From Phascolarctos cinereus (lineage: Eukaryota > Chordata > Mammalia > Diprotodontia > Phascolarctidae): a stretch of 64,000 bases of DNA. The stretch lies in assembly GCF_002099425.1 (NCBI RefSeq), contig NW_018344216.1:933501-997500 (forward strand), read 5' to 3'. Under the pieces are notes generated by a model. That model did not search any database, was not told the origin of the DNA, and was given only the letters and a program-made list of their open reading frames with translations. A program made the translations under genes and the position numbers. Positions 22,363 to 32,470 of this stretch are shown here, piece after piece (the stretch's first letter is position 1; every line of letters starts with the position of its first letter).

Positions 22363-23709
22363 TTCTGGGTAGCCTCCCAATAAAAAGTGTTAGGTGATCT
22401 TAGATACTAAATCCAGGTTGATTTTTTTCCTTCTTAGAAATGCAAATTGTGGAAGGCATCTTTTCCCGGAATAAGCATGTTTCACTCACATTAAAAATTT
22501 TGTTGATCAATGTATCTACCTTCTTTGATTATTTCCTTCAAAACATTAGGATGTTTAGCTTCTGTGTCCTCATCTGCACTGGCCACCTCTCAGATAATTT
22601 TAATATAATGCAACTAAACTGATTTTTAAAACTACTGAATCAACAAACACTTGCAACAAAAGTTTCATCACTAGCTATTTCATTTCTATTTGCTTCTCCA
22701 GGCCTTAAATAAACCTGTAGTTTGTGTCTGAATAGCTGCTCTGCTAAGAGGAAAGCTTTTTGGATAGCAATTTTCAATCCATACCGCTATAAAACACACT
22801 CTGTTTCTATCTTGTGACATTTCTATTCCCTGTAGTTATTGGCAAACCATTGAGAGCTGATGCAACTTTGCCTTTTTCTTTTATTTCGTTTTATTGTATT
22901 ACATACCATAGATCTAGCCATTCGCACATCTTGTATTTTAGAGTTACTATGACCACTTTCATGCAGTTATGATTTTATCCATTTTTTTTTGCTCTAATTT
23001 TGCTCTAACAAGCCTCTTCTTGTTTTCGTACTGGTAGTGTTTCCATCCAAAGCGTTCTTCCTTTTGTCCATTTTGTTAAGGATTTTTTAAATAAATGAAC
23101 ACTCACTGACAATATGGAACCTAGCAGCAAATTACATCCAACCTCCACTGTTAGAACTCTCAACTAGTTTGCAAGTGAATTGAATGTTAGCTTGAATTAC
23201 ATGCGACCATTTATCATTTTATAACCCAATCTCACATAGTTCAAACACATTAATTGGGACCTATCTGTATTTAAATGGTTCTGGATGTACCACACCAAAA
23301 GACTATAGTTCATCCAATTTCTGTTACAATTCTTGTCTCCATATGTTCCCTACCGTTTACCAAGAGGGTCCATTCAACATGCTGGAGGACCTTAAATATA
23401 TTGTTCCTAATTTAAAACTGGGTGATTGGAATATTCCACATCTCTCTAGGAAAAAAATAAGCTGATTAAAAAAAAAACAAAACACTTCACAGGTCGTTTA
23501 TGAATCCTTCCTCTTTCTATCCTTTCCCTTCTTCCCCATCTACTTCCATAGACCACTGATGTTCATTAAGGGAAAAAAAACATCCATGGGATAGAGCAAG
23601 AAGACCGGAAAGAGCTCATTTTTGAAATTTACTATTTTATGTAAATATGAAGTCAGTGGAGTATAATGGAGCACTGGACTGACCACCATGGGACCTACTT
23701 CCTTGACCC
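22363..23709. other. No feature recognised
   Basis: About 1.35 kb, the longest stretch here without a repeat I can name, lying 1-2 kb upstream of the CpG island. No exon is evident. If the island is a rightward promoter, this is where upstream control elements might lie, but nothing specific is visible. Confidence 0.4.
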
Positions 23710-23925
23710 TTTCCAGCAGTGGCTAATAGTAGAGCCCTGGTCCTGGAGTCAGGAAGATGTGAATTCAAATCTAGCTTCAGTCACTTCCTAGCTGCCTCAG
23801 CTTCCTCATCTGTAAAATGGGAATAATGGGAGGCACATGCCTCCCAGGGTTACTGTGAGAATCAGAGGAGATAATAGTTGTAAAGCACTTATAAATATTA
23901 GCTAGCATTATCTTATTCCCTCCTA
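23710..23925 (+). mobile_element. MIR SINE
   Basis: GGCTAATAGTAGAGCCCTGG head, GTGAATTCAAATCTAGCTTC, TTCCTCATCTGTAAAATGGG, ACATGCCTCCCAGGGTTACT, TTGTAAAGCACTTATAAATA. Well preserved. Confidence 0.8.
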
Positions 23926-23954
23926 TTTCTTCTGAGACTTGCACCTTTCCCATA

Positions 23955-24085
23955 TCATACTTCCTATCTGTACGACCCCGAACAAGTCGCTTCTCCTCTG
24001 TTTCAGTTTCCTCATCCGTAAAATGGGAATAACTGCATCTGCCTCCCACAACTGAGGATCAAATGAGATAATAATTATCAACTTA
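23955..24085 (+). mobile_element. MIR SINE, 3' half, second of three
   Basis: CTGTACGACCCCGAACAAGT, GTTTCAGTTTCCTCATCCGT, AAAATGGGAATAACTGCATC, GAGGATCAAATGAGATAATA. The head is missing. Confidence 0.7.
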
Positions 24086-24240
24086 ACCTCTGTCTGCCTC
24101 AATTTCCTCAACTATAAAATGGGGAGAATACCTCCCAAGGTTGTTGTGAGGATCAAACGAGATAATAATTTGAAAGCGCACAGCACAGCGTCGGGTACAT
24201 TGTAAGCGTTACACAAATGTAATTTATTATTATTAATTAT
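24083..24240 (+). mobile_element. MIR SINE, 3' half, third of three
   Basis: TTAACCTCTGTCTGCCTCAA, TAAAATGGGGAGAATACCTC, TTGTTGTGAGGATCAAACGA, GTAATTTATTATTATTAATT end. It directly abuts the preceding MIR and retains several CpGs. Confidence 0.75.
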
Positions 24241-24439
24241 CCTATTCCCTCCCATATCTTTTAAGCCTCGGCTTACCTATCATCTTCCCTTTCTACCTAT
24301 TCCTTCCTACTGGCCCCTTCCCCTCTTCCTACAAGTCTCTATTTAAAATAAAGGAAAAGCTCGTCCTTGACACTTTCACCTGCTTCAACCCAGGCACCCA
24401 CTCCTCTCGGTCCCTCCAACCGCTAATACTCTGGAAAGT

Positions 24440-25660
24440 CACCCGTGCTTTGTCCTCTCTCCTTCATCCACTCTCTCGTGCAATGGGAGATGAAGGGCAG
24501 GGGTGGGGGTGGGGGGCAGCGGCGCAGACCCCCAGGGCTCTAAGGCGGGACTGGAAGTCAGCGGAGGAGAAAGTGGCCAGGGCCCGCGGGACCGCACTCC
24601 GGGGGTGCGCGCATCCGAGCGGAGTTGGAGGGCGAGCGGGGAGAGAGCGCAGGGCACCCGGGCTAGGGGAAAGGGCCCCCCTCCATCCCACCTGCCCGGT
24701 GCAGAGCCCAAGAGCCGCAGAAAAGCCGCGGGCTGCCCGAGGGAGAAGGGAAAGGGAGAAGGGAAGTCAGGTGCAAGCTCTCCCTCGGCCTCCCGCAGAG
24801 GGAGGCGGGAGCATGCGCGCCAGGAGCGGGCGAGGGGGCGGCTCCCCACCCTCTCCTCCCCCTCCGCCCCTTCCCCACCCCTGGCCTCTGGTTTGGCTGC
24901 ATTGGTTCGCGCAGTCCCGGCTGCTCCTCGGGTCGCGGCCCCGCCCGGCTTGTCACTGAGCCCGACGCTGCGGGGGGTAAGGAGGACGCTCGCTCGGGAG
25001 CCATGTGGGATGGTCCCGAGGGCGCGTGTGCGAGAGCCGGGGCGCTGGGGGGTGGGGGGAACCCGGGGAGGTCAGGGAGGAAGAGGAGGAGGTGGAAGGC
25101 GAGTGCCCCGCGAGGTGCGTGCGTGGCGTGTGGCTCGGCGTGCCTGGAGGGCTGGGGGGGGCGGCGGGGGTAATTAATTTCATTCCATCCCCTTTTTCTT
25201 TCTCTTTCGGAGGACGCGGGACGTGGTGCGGGCTATCCCCACTTTGCTTGCACTTTGGACGGGGCGCAAAAGCCGCAGCAGTGGCGCCGGCAGCAGCATC
25301 CGCGGAGCGCGGGTTAACTTTGGGGGGCCGGGGGGAAGTGAAGGGTTCGCCCAGCGCGATCGCTTGCGGGAGGAGCCCACACAGCCCCGACGCTCTGCTG
25401 GGGCAGGGAGGACCTCGGGGAAAGCTAGGGGGCCGACCTTGTTCGGGGGGAGGGGCACGGGAGCACCCTCCTACCCCGAGGGTGATCGTACCCTGCCGGG
25501 ACTGTGCGCCGCGCGTGCCTTTTGTTTCCCACGGGGTTGCCCGGGTGTCTGCTCCTCCTCCTGCACCTGGGCCGGGCCGGGGTCGTTCACTTCCCGCGAA
25601 GACCCTCCGACCATGCCCCATCTCTCCCTCCTCTTCCTCTCTCAACTTCAGCTTGGTTGA
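24440..25660 (+). promoter_or_regulatory. CpG island, probable host-gene promoter and 5' exon region
   Basis: About 1.2 kb of GC-rich sequence dense in CpG, in sharp contrast to the AT-rich rest of the window and free of recognised repeats. Long open frames on both strands (up to about 264 residues plus, 230 minus) overlap and are low-complexity, as expected where stops are rare, so I do not call them genes. Splice-donor-like sites are GGG|GTAAGG (GT at 24977) and CGAG|GTGCGT (GT at 25115). An ATG in a fair context lies at 25003. The gene is not identifiable from this window. Confidence 0.85.
24895..24985 (+). promoter_or_regulatory. Candidate core promoter, rightward
   Basis: An inverted CCAAT box (ATTGG, 24901-24905) and a GC box (CCCCGCCC, 24939-24946) sit just before a change from C-rich (24843-24890) to G-rich (24970-25175) plus-strand sequence. 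Such a skew switch often marks a start site transcribing toward the G-rich side. No TATA box. Direction is inferred, and island promoters can fire both ways. Confidence 0.4.
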
Positions 25661-26068
25661 GCTGCGGGAGGGACTCAGAGGACAGATGTTCCGTAATCAT
25701 TTTTCACTTTCTGTTTCCTTTGGGGGAAAACCCTATTTGACGGGGACACTCGTCATCTCCTCCATCACCCGTGGCTTCTTCCATCGTTGGCTAGGATGAG
25801 ATAAGTAGAGTCCAACTCTACAAGAGGGAGGAAGATCTCGGAAGGAGGTTTTGCCTGAACCAGAGCTTGTAGTGTCTCCTATGTGTGAAAACTCCCTGAG
25901 TCCCACGACCTTCTCTTTTTGTCTTTGGGATCGGCTCACGCCTTTCTTTATGACAAAGTTGACCTTTCATCTGATAAAACATGGCAAAGAAAAAAATTCC
26001 CCTACTCTCCCCGTTTCCTCCTCCCCAGAAGAAAAGCACCTGTTATTCTTAAGATGGTATGTGTCAAG
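25661..26068. other. Island shore; no feature recognised
   Basis: GC content falls off here. No exon can be called. If the rightward promoter is right, this would be the 5' end of intron 1. Confidence 0.4.
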
Positions 26069-26620
26069 TGTTTGAAGAAATCAGCATCTGGTCACTCATT
26101 CAGTAATCAAGGCTTTGGTGAAATCAGTGTCTGGTCAGTCAGTCAATAATCAGAGGTTTGGTGAAATCAGTGTCTGGCCATTCAGTCAATAGTCAGAGGT
26201 TTGGTGAAATCACTGTCCGGTCATTCAGTCAGTAATCAAGGCTTTGGTGAAATCAGTGTCTGGTCAGTCAATAATCAAGGGTTTGGTGAAATCAGTGTCT
26301 GGTCATTCAGTCAATAGTCGAAAATTTGGTGAGGTCAGTCAGTAATCAAAACTTTGGTGAAATCAGTGTCTGGTCATTCAGTCAATAATCAGAGGTTTGA
26401 AGGAGTCCTTTTGTGATCCATGGGTGGGGAATCTACAGCATTAAAGCCACATGTGGCCTTGTAGGCCCTTAAGTGAGGCTTTTTGACTGAATCCAAATTT
26501 TACAGAAGAAGCCCTTTTATTAAAAAAAAAATTGACTAGATGGTAGTCATTCAGTCAATAATCAAGGCTTTGATGAAGTCAGTGTCTGGTCATTCAGTCA
26601 GTAATCAAGGGTTTGGTGTT
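26069..26620. repeat. 43-bp minisatellite, about ten units, interrupted
   Basis: Repeated unit built on TTTGGTGAAATCAGTGTCTG then GTCATTCAGTCAATAATCA plus 4 bases. About eight units lie at 26069-26398, some shortened (near 26260 and 26330). An insertion at about 26400-26545 follows, then about two more units to 26620. It lies 0.4 kb past the CpG island. Confidence 0.9.
26412..26535. mobile_element. hAT-type MITE, half copy, inside the minisatellite
   Basis: GGGTGGGGAATCTACAGC, CACATGTGGCCTTGTAGGCC and GACTGAATCCAAATTTTACA match the left half of the palindromic element at 37378-37561. The right half is absent. Confidence 0.65.
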
Positions 26621-26799
26621 GACCTACCCTGAGCCTCTCATGATTTAAATGCAGAGGTACTGTCCTTATTTTTAGGACTTCGTGATTCTTGATCATATGT
26701 TCACATTCCTTTTAACATAGAAAATGGTCAGAAACTTTGCAGAAGCTCAGTTTGCAGAGGTTCATTTCGAACCCAGTTTGTTGTTCTAACTCACCAAAA

Positions 26800-26945
26800 G
26801 TCTAATCTAATTTTACAGATAAGGAAATGAGCCTGGGAGAGATGTGCCTTGCCCTGTGGCTCAAAGTTAGTTAAGTTCTAGAACTGAGATTAGAATTCAG
26901 GTTTCCAGAGTTCTGGGCCTGTGTTCTTTTCCTTATGCTTCCTGC
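26800..26945 (-). mobile_element. MIR SINE
   Basis: Antisense: ATTTTACAGATAAGGAAATG, a GTGGCTCAAAGTTAGT region, ATTAGAATTCAGGTTTCCAG, CTGTGTTCTTTTCCTTATGC. Confidence 0.6.
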
Positions 26946-27327
26946 TTTATAAGAAATATACTGTAAATTCCCTGCATAAAATGCAAATTGAAGCTGACAG
27001 GGCTTGTTTTTGATTAATCATACGATTTCCTTGAGTCTATTTAGTAACTTTTCTTCCAAAATGAATTATTTTTTTTCTTGCGATCTATTGTTTTTACATT
27101 GTCGTCCTTATGGAATATCTCTTTCCCCTACCCATGGAACTGTTGCCCTGGTCAGAATTAATTAAAAGAAAAAAGAAAAAGAGGGAGAGAAGCACTTTGG
27201 CAAAACCAACCAAAGCATTAATGATGTCTGACAGCATATGCAGTATTCCAACACCGCAGTTCCTCACCTGCAAAGAAGGAAGGGAGAGGTGTATCTAGGC
27301 TTTTAGGATCAAGCTTGTTTATTACAT
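26946..27327. other. No feature recognised
   Basis: About 380 bases. The 62-residue plus-strand open frame (27110-27298) shows no recognisable motif. Confidence 0.4.
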
Positions 27328-27337
27328 AACATTTAGG

Positions 27338-27490
27338 GTTTTTTTTTCTTTTTTTGTGAGGCAGTTGGGGTTAAGTGACTTGCCCAGAGTCACACAGCTA
27401 GGAAGTATTATGTGTCTGAGATCAGATTTGAACTCAGGTCCTCCTGACTCCAGGGTCAGTGCTCTATCCAATTCAACACCTAGCTGCCCC
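27338..27490 (-). mobile_element. SINE1-type element with target duplication
   Basis: Antisense: T-rich tail, GGGGTTAAGTGACTTGCCCA, CACACAGCTAGGAAGTATTA, GAACTCAGGTCCTCCTGACT, CACCTAGCTGCCCC. Flanks AACATTTAGG (27328-27337) and AACGTTTAGG (27491-27500). Confidence 0.9.
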
Positions 27491-27649
27491 AACGTTTAGG
27501 TTGTTTGTGGTGGTTGTTTCCATTTTACATGGTTGTTGTCTTGTATGTTGTTTTCCTGGTTTTACTTCTTTCACTTTGTATTAATTCATATTAGTCTTCC
27601 TATTTAAAAGTGGGTTGATAGGATCATAGAGAGCTTTCTTCTTTTTTTT

Positions 27650-27772
27650 TAGATGAGGAAACAGGTCCAGGCCTTGGAGTTTTCAACCTAAGGTCACAGT
27701 AGGCAATATGCATCTGAGGATTTGAATTCAGGTCTTCTGACTCCAAATCAAATGCTCTTTCCACCAAAGTAT
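27650..27772 (-). mobile_element. MIR SINE fragment
   Basis: TAGATGAGGAAACAGGTCCA, CTAAGGTCACAGTAGGCAAT, GATTTGAATTCAGGTCTTCT, CTCTTTCCACCAAAGTATGC: antisense MIR 5' part. Confidence 0.6.
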
Positions 27773-28006
27773 GCTGCTGAGTGCTACAGTGGATAGAGTG
27801 TTGTGCCTGGAGTCAAGGAAAATCTGAGTTCAAATGTGACCTCAGACACTAGCTGTATGACCTTGAGTAAGTCACCTAACCCTGTTTGCCTTAGTTTTCT
27901 CATCTGTTAAATGAGGTGGAAAAAGAAATGGTAAACCATTTCAGTATTTTTGCCAAGAAAACCCAAAGTGAAGTCATAGAGAGACGGAAACAAATGGGCA
28001 ACAACA
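27773..28006 (+). mobile_element. RTE-tailed tRNA/CORE SINE
   Basis: GCTACAGTGGATAGAGTGTT, GAGTTCAAATGTGACCTCAG, AACCCTGTTTGCCTTAGTTT, CAGTATTTTTGCCAAGAAAA, then a decayed tail ending GGGCAACAACA. Confidence 0.8.
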
Positions 28007-28594
28007 TGCTTTCTACCTATTTGGGTACAGATAGAGTACAGTCTGTATGCCTCACAGATTCATATTCATAGTATCCTTAAAGCAGGAGGAAGATTTCTGA
28101 TAGAAGTGGGATTTGTGAGGTACGTGAGTGATTGGACAGACAGAAGGCATTAACTGTTTTGGACAGAGACATACTCTATCTAAGGTAGGTTTTTTTTTTT
28201 TCCTGTGCAAATAGGATTTGGCTACAGAACTATAGGGACACTCATTTTTATAAGAACAAAGCTCATTGAAGAAAGCTGGAGACTTGGTGGAGGTGGTGAG
28301 ATTGGGGTAGAAAAACTGAGGTGGGGAGGATGAGCTTGGTTGTACTTTGGCTTTTGATCTTGGGGGATGTCATAATGGGCTTGGGGGTATTCTGGTGGGC
28401 TTTGGTGACGATGTGTTTATATTGAGGATGTTTGTCTATTAGGTTTGATTGACTTGGCTAGAGCTGGAAGCAGTAAGAACTTGAGAACGCTAGTTAAGCA
28501 GCGAGTTCCAATTTCAGGTATCATGGTTGCATGTGGTATTTCAAAACGATTTGCTGTGTTACTGCTTTGACTTTTGGGATTCTGAAATCGGTTG
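28007..28594. other. No feature recognised
   Basis: About 590 bases, G-rich on the plus strand at 28260-28420. No family or exon assigned. Confidence 0.35.
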
Positions 28595-29085
28595 GTTGGC
28601 TGCTGCCCTTCATAACGTTAAAAGACCAAAATGATATTACTGTGTTGGAGTCCACGTACAGTGTGTTTGACTGTGGCTGATCAGACTGATAGGAGCTTGG
28701 AAAGCTCTGTCACAGGTTGGCTGCGAATAGTCTGTATGAACACCTGGGAGGGAGATGTCTCTAAATTTGCGCGTCTCATGTTTCTTTTGAGCTACTGCAA
28801 TTCTGCTTTGCTCATAGAGCACAGTGCCTTCTTTGATGCTGGCACTCCATCCATGCCAGTGTCTCCCATGTCTCACAATCGATACTAAAATTCTTCGGAG
28901 AGACCTCGAGAATGTCCTTGTATTTTTTCTTCCATATAGGTACTTGCCTTGTGTGAGTTGTCCAGAAATTAGTATTTTAGGCAAACTTATGTTTGCATTC
29001 AAGCAGGGTGGCCAGCCAATTGGAATTGCGCTCTCTTCAGTTGGGTTTGAATGCTTGGCAGTTCAGCTTCAGAAAGGACCTCAGT
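28595..29085 (-). mobile_element. RTE-like LINE: 3' end of ORF with C-terminal zinc-finger-like motif
   Basis: The 121-residue minus-strand frame (29002-28637) reads ...ILISGQLTQGKYLYGRKN..., then SIKEGTVLYEQSRIAVAQKK, and near its end PTCDRAFQAPISLISHSQTH. This is the order of the C-terminus of the LINE-encoded endonuclease/RT often mis-annotated as 'craniofacial development protein 2-like' ('..YGEL..GKR..GGQKKRYKDTLK' and 'CPTCGR.FRARIGLISHLRTH'). The finger lacks its first cysteine. The downstream tail (complement of 28600-28640) holds TGATATCATTTTGGTC, the tail also seen at 34.8 and 57.6 kb. A dead 5'-truncated copy. Confidence 0.75.
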
Positions 29086-29849
29086 GGGTTAGGGTTAAAC
29101 TAGATCCTGAAATTATTTGCTTCTCTTCCTACCATCTAAATTCACGGCCTTTCCTGTATTTTTTCTTTTCCTCCACCTGTAGGTGGTTAAATAGAGGCGG
29201 GTGTTCCTCGAAGCTCAGATACTGTCCCTTTTTTTCTTTTTACTTTCTCTTTCTTGTAGGTGTTATATATGCCATTACCTTGCATTTTACATAATTCTAG
29301 CTCCAAACTCTCTCCTTGAGCTTCTAATCCCTATTTCAAACTACCTACTGGACAGCTGCAGTTAAAGCATGTAAAACTCAAACTTGTCCAAAACTGAATT
29401 CATTATCTCTTGTCCCCCAACTGCTTCTCTCTCTAACAGCTTCTTTGTCCTGATTATCCTATTTTCCCTCAGGGGTACAATACACCATTCTCCTCACAGT
29501 CACTCAGGCTGGAGACCTTGGAGTTGTTTCTGACATCTCCCTTCCACCCACATTCACTTAGTCGCTCAGTCCTTTTGATTGAATTCCGTCTGCAGTATCT
29601 CAGGCATCTGCCCCCCTCCTTTCCATTTCTGCAGCCACTGTTTAGGCTCTAACTCTGGACAAGGTTATTGCTGTGGACTCCTAACTGGTTGCCATGTCTC
29701 CATTCCTACTGCTCTAAACTCTCCTACACATGCCTTTGCCAGATTAATTTTCCTGAAGCACAACTCTGATTGTTTGTGTGTCCTGCTCAGAATCCATAAG
29801 CCCCGATGTTGCTTATGGGATAAAGTCCAGCTTGTTAAAATAAGTTAAG

Positions 29850-30020
29850 AGTTGGAATCTAGTTTTGGAGTAATCTAGTCCTGTCCCCTCCTTTGTTTTG
29901 TAGGTGGGGAAACTGAAGCCCAGGAAGGTTAAATGACTTTCCCAAATTATATAGCTTATACTTGACTGAGCCAGTATTCAAAGGAAGTCCTTTAATTCAA
30001 AATCCATTGTTCTTTTCAAT
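29850..30020 (-). mobile_element. MIR SINE inside L2
   Basis: Antisense: GTAGGTGGGGAAACTGAAGC, AGGTTAAATGACTTTCCCAA, GCCAGTATTCAAAGGAAGTC. Confidence 0.6.
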
Positions 30021-30178
30021 TCACCAGGATGTATCTCAGGATCCTTCATAATCTGCTCCATCTAGAATGTTAAAAAGACTAGCTTTGGCAAACCAGATCT
30101 CTTCAAACCCTTTGAGCCACAGTTTGTCCATCTGTAAAATGGGGTTAACACCTGTGAGTATAATGAGGATTAAATGAG

Positions 30179-30179
30179 C

Positions 30180-30210
<31 letters not shown>

Positions 30211-30222
30211 TATACACATATA

Positions 30223-30270
<48 letters not shown>
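30179..30270. repeat. (TA)n microsatellite with CA/TG interruptions
   Basis: 92 bases of TA steps with two TACACA-type interruptions and a TGTG step, in the tail zone of a MIR (GTAAAATGGGGTTAACACCT at about 30135). Confidence 0.95.
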
Positions 30271-30279
30271 GTCAGTCAT

Positions 30280-30365
30280 TCACACCTAGCCCTTGCTACT
30301 GTGCTGAGCGCTGAGAATTACAAATACTAGAGAAAGAAAGCTAGACCCTGCCCTCGAGGAGATAA
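30280..30365 (-). mobile_element. L2/L3-clade LINE terminus
   Basis: CTACTGTGCTGAGCGCTGAG and CCTGCCCTCGAGGAGATAAT are the complement of the L2 end. It interrupts a sense L2. Confidence 0.55.
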
Positions 30366-30750
30366 TATTCTAATGAAGACTACTTATAAAAGTGTGCTGA
30401 AAAGATGGCCCTAAGGGACTGAGCCCAGATTTTTTTATTTGCCTTTGTTTATACTGTTTCTTATGCCTGGAATGTCTACCTCTTTCCCTCTCTTTTTCCA
30501 TATCTACCTATAGAAATTTTACCACTTTTTAAGGCGAATTTTAAATGCCATCTTTCCAGTTTAGCCTTTTATAACCCCCTCCCCATCAAATTGGAGGTAA
30601 ACTTTACTCCTTTAAACTCATTTTGTATTCCACCCCATCTTGTTTTATCCTTTATTACCTCTATAAACTCCTTGAAGGTAGTGGTGGGGGGTGAGTTGGG
30701 CAGGGGGTCGATAATTTTTTCTTCATCCTTGTATGCATTGCAGCAAGGCT

Positions 30751-31065
30751 TTACAGTTAGAGGACACTTGGTAAGTTTTGTTGAAGGAAAGGGGCTTGAG
30801 CTACTGAGAACAGCCACAATTAGGAAGCAGGAAGAAAAGGACCCTACCAGAGGAGACTGTGAAGGAGTAGTTTGAAAGAAAGATGAATAAGGTTAATACA
30901 GTGTTAAATCCAGGGAGATGATTTTTATTAAGGAGCTAGTTTTCATCAGTGTCAAAGGCAGCACTGATCAAAGGCCTTGAGATTTGACTAGAATTCAGTA
31001 TAACATTTTTTTAAGGAGGAGGGCTACTTAACAGTTCCTTGTCTTAAGGAGCTTTCATACTACTG
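30751..31065. other. No feature recognised
   Basis: Short stretch; 30890-31040 is unclassified. Confidence 0.35.
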
Positions 31066-31300
31066 AGGTAGAGCTGTGTGGTTAGAGCACTAGACCTGGA
31101 GATGGGGATATTTGAGTCTAATTCTGGCCTTAGAAGCTGACTAGATGGGTGAATGCTTTAACTTTTGCCTCAGTTTCTTCATCTGTAAAACAGAGTTAAT
31201 AGCACCCACCTCCCAGGATTGTTGTGAGAGTAAAATGAGTTAATATTCCTAAAGTGAATTATAAACCTTAAAGCTGTTCTTATCATTATTGTTATTATTA
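31066..31300 (+). mobile_element. MIR SINE
   Basis: GTAGAGCTGTGTGGTTAGAG head, GCCTCAGTTTCTTCATCTGT, ACCTCCCAGGATTGTTGTGA, TTATCATTATTGTTATTATT end. Full length. Confidence 0.8.
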
Positions 31301-32207
31301 CTAGAGAGAGTTAAGCCCTGGGAAAAAGATCACTTTTGGAGAGAATTGGTTTGTTTCTAGGCGGAACTATTGTTCTTAGCTCTTGTTAGAGTTAATGGCT
31401 CCAATTGTTTGAATGGTCATGTGCAAATAGTAGAGTCTGTTTGTACTTGAGCATATGACCAAAACAGCATACACCTTGAAACATGGCAACCGGCTTTAAC
31501 ACAGAATTTGTACATTTTCCGTGTCGGTTTAGTGATTATGAGGAGTTTCAAATGGACTTCAAGACTAGTGTCATTTGTGAGGTCATCTGGCAAATATAAG
31601 AATTTATGCGTGTTCATAATTTTCTAAATGCAAGTACAGCATACTCTTAAAAAACAACTATCCTAAAAGGCTATCATTCTTGATTGTTTAAAACAATTTA
31701 AAAAAACCGAATATGGGTAGTAATTCTTTACTTTTAATCTTTCCCCTTCTATCTTCTTCCCTATCTCCAAGGAATTGATTTTGCTATGGTCCCCCAGCCT
31801 ATAGCATGAGGTATTTATTTATTGAGTTTAGTACAGCTTTGATCCATTCTGAGTTCTGTATTCACTGGAGAAGTGTGAAACTGGCTGCAGTGTTTATGTG
31901 TTAATTATAGATTGAGGGGAAAAGGATATTTAAAAAAAATCAGATTTGGTTCTCTATGATACAATACTCGAATAAGATGTGTTTGAAGAAGGGTTTGTTT
32001 TACTTTTGTGTAAATTGTTAATACACCCAATAGACCTTGTTCTATCGTCTCTATGGAAGTTACTTTTTAGACATAGGGGCACAGCCTCCAGTTCATAGAA
32101 TATTTTATAGACTCTTAGAACTAGAGGAAATGTTAGAGAGCATCATAGCAGATCTATAATCTATGCTAGATTAGAGCCTAGAAAGATCTAGAAAGGGTCT
32201 AATGTAA
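31301..32207. other. No feature recognised
   Basis: About 900 bases of unique-looking AT-rich sequence. The 66-residue antisense open frame at 31417-31617 has no recognisable motif. Confidence 0.4.
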
Positions 32208-32470
32208 TTTAGGTAGCTACATGGGCACGGTGGCCAGAATGTTGGACTCCAGTCAAGAAGACCTGAGTTCAGAATCCATTATTTAGCTGTGACTGCTTCG
32301 TTTTCAGTGGAGTCTCAAACTGAGACTTCATCTGTAGAATGGGGAGCAAGGCAGTCACCCTTTATGAATATACATCCTCATCTGTGAAATGGGATTAACC
32401 CACTTTCTAGGATTAGGGTGAACATTAATTAAAATAACGTAGGTAACATGTTTGGCAGACTTTAAAACCC
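32208..32470 (+). mobile_element. MIR SINE, strongly decayed
   Basis: GTTGGACTCCAGTCAAGAAG, GACCTGAGTTCAGAATCC, TCATCTGTGAAATGGGATTA and TAGGATTAGGGTGAACATTA keep MIR order, with an irregular middle. Confidence 0.45.

Larger units (their letters stand above)
29285..30750 (+). mobile_element. L2/L3-clade LINE, 3' part, several times interrupted
   Basis: Pieces: 29285-29848 (CTTGTCCAAAACTGAATTCA; GACTCCTAACTGGTTGCCAT), about 30030-30075, and 30420-30720 (TTCTTATGCCTGGAATGTCT; AAACTCCTTGAAGGTAGTGG). Between them lie a MIR (29850-30020), a MIR 3' end (30110-30180), a TA repeat (30179-30270) and an antisense L2 end (30280-30365). Confidence 0.7.

Noticed and set aside
24450-25799. Long open frames in the CpG island (up to 264 residues plus, 230 minus) as protein-coding genes
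   Set aside because: They overlap on both strands and several frames, are Gly/Pro/Arg/Ser-rich without domains, and are expected where stop codons are scarce.
26069-26620. CRISPR-like repeat array
   Set aside because: Units are contiguous 43-mers with no spacers, in a vertebrate genome: a minisatellite.
28637-29002. 121-residue minus frame as a zinc-finger host gene
   Set aside because: The order of motifs and the shared tail point to an RTE-like LINE, and the frame is truncated.
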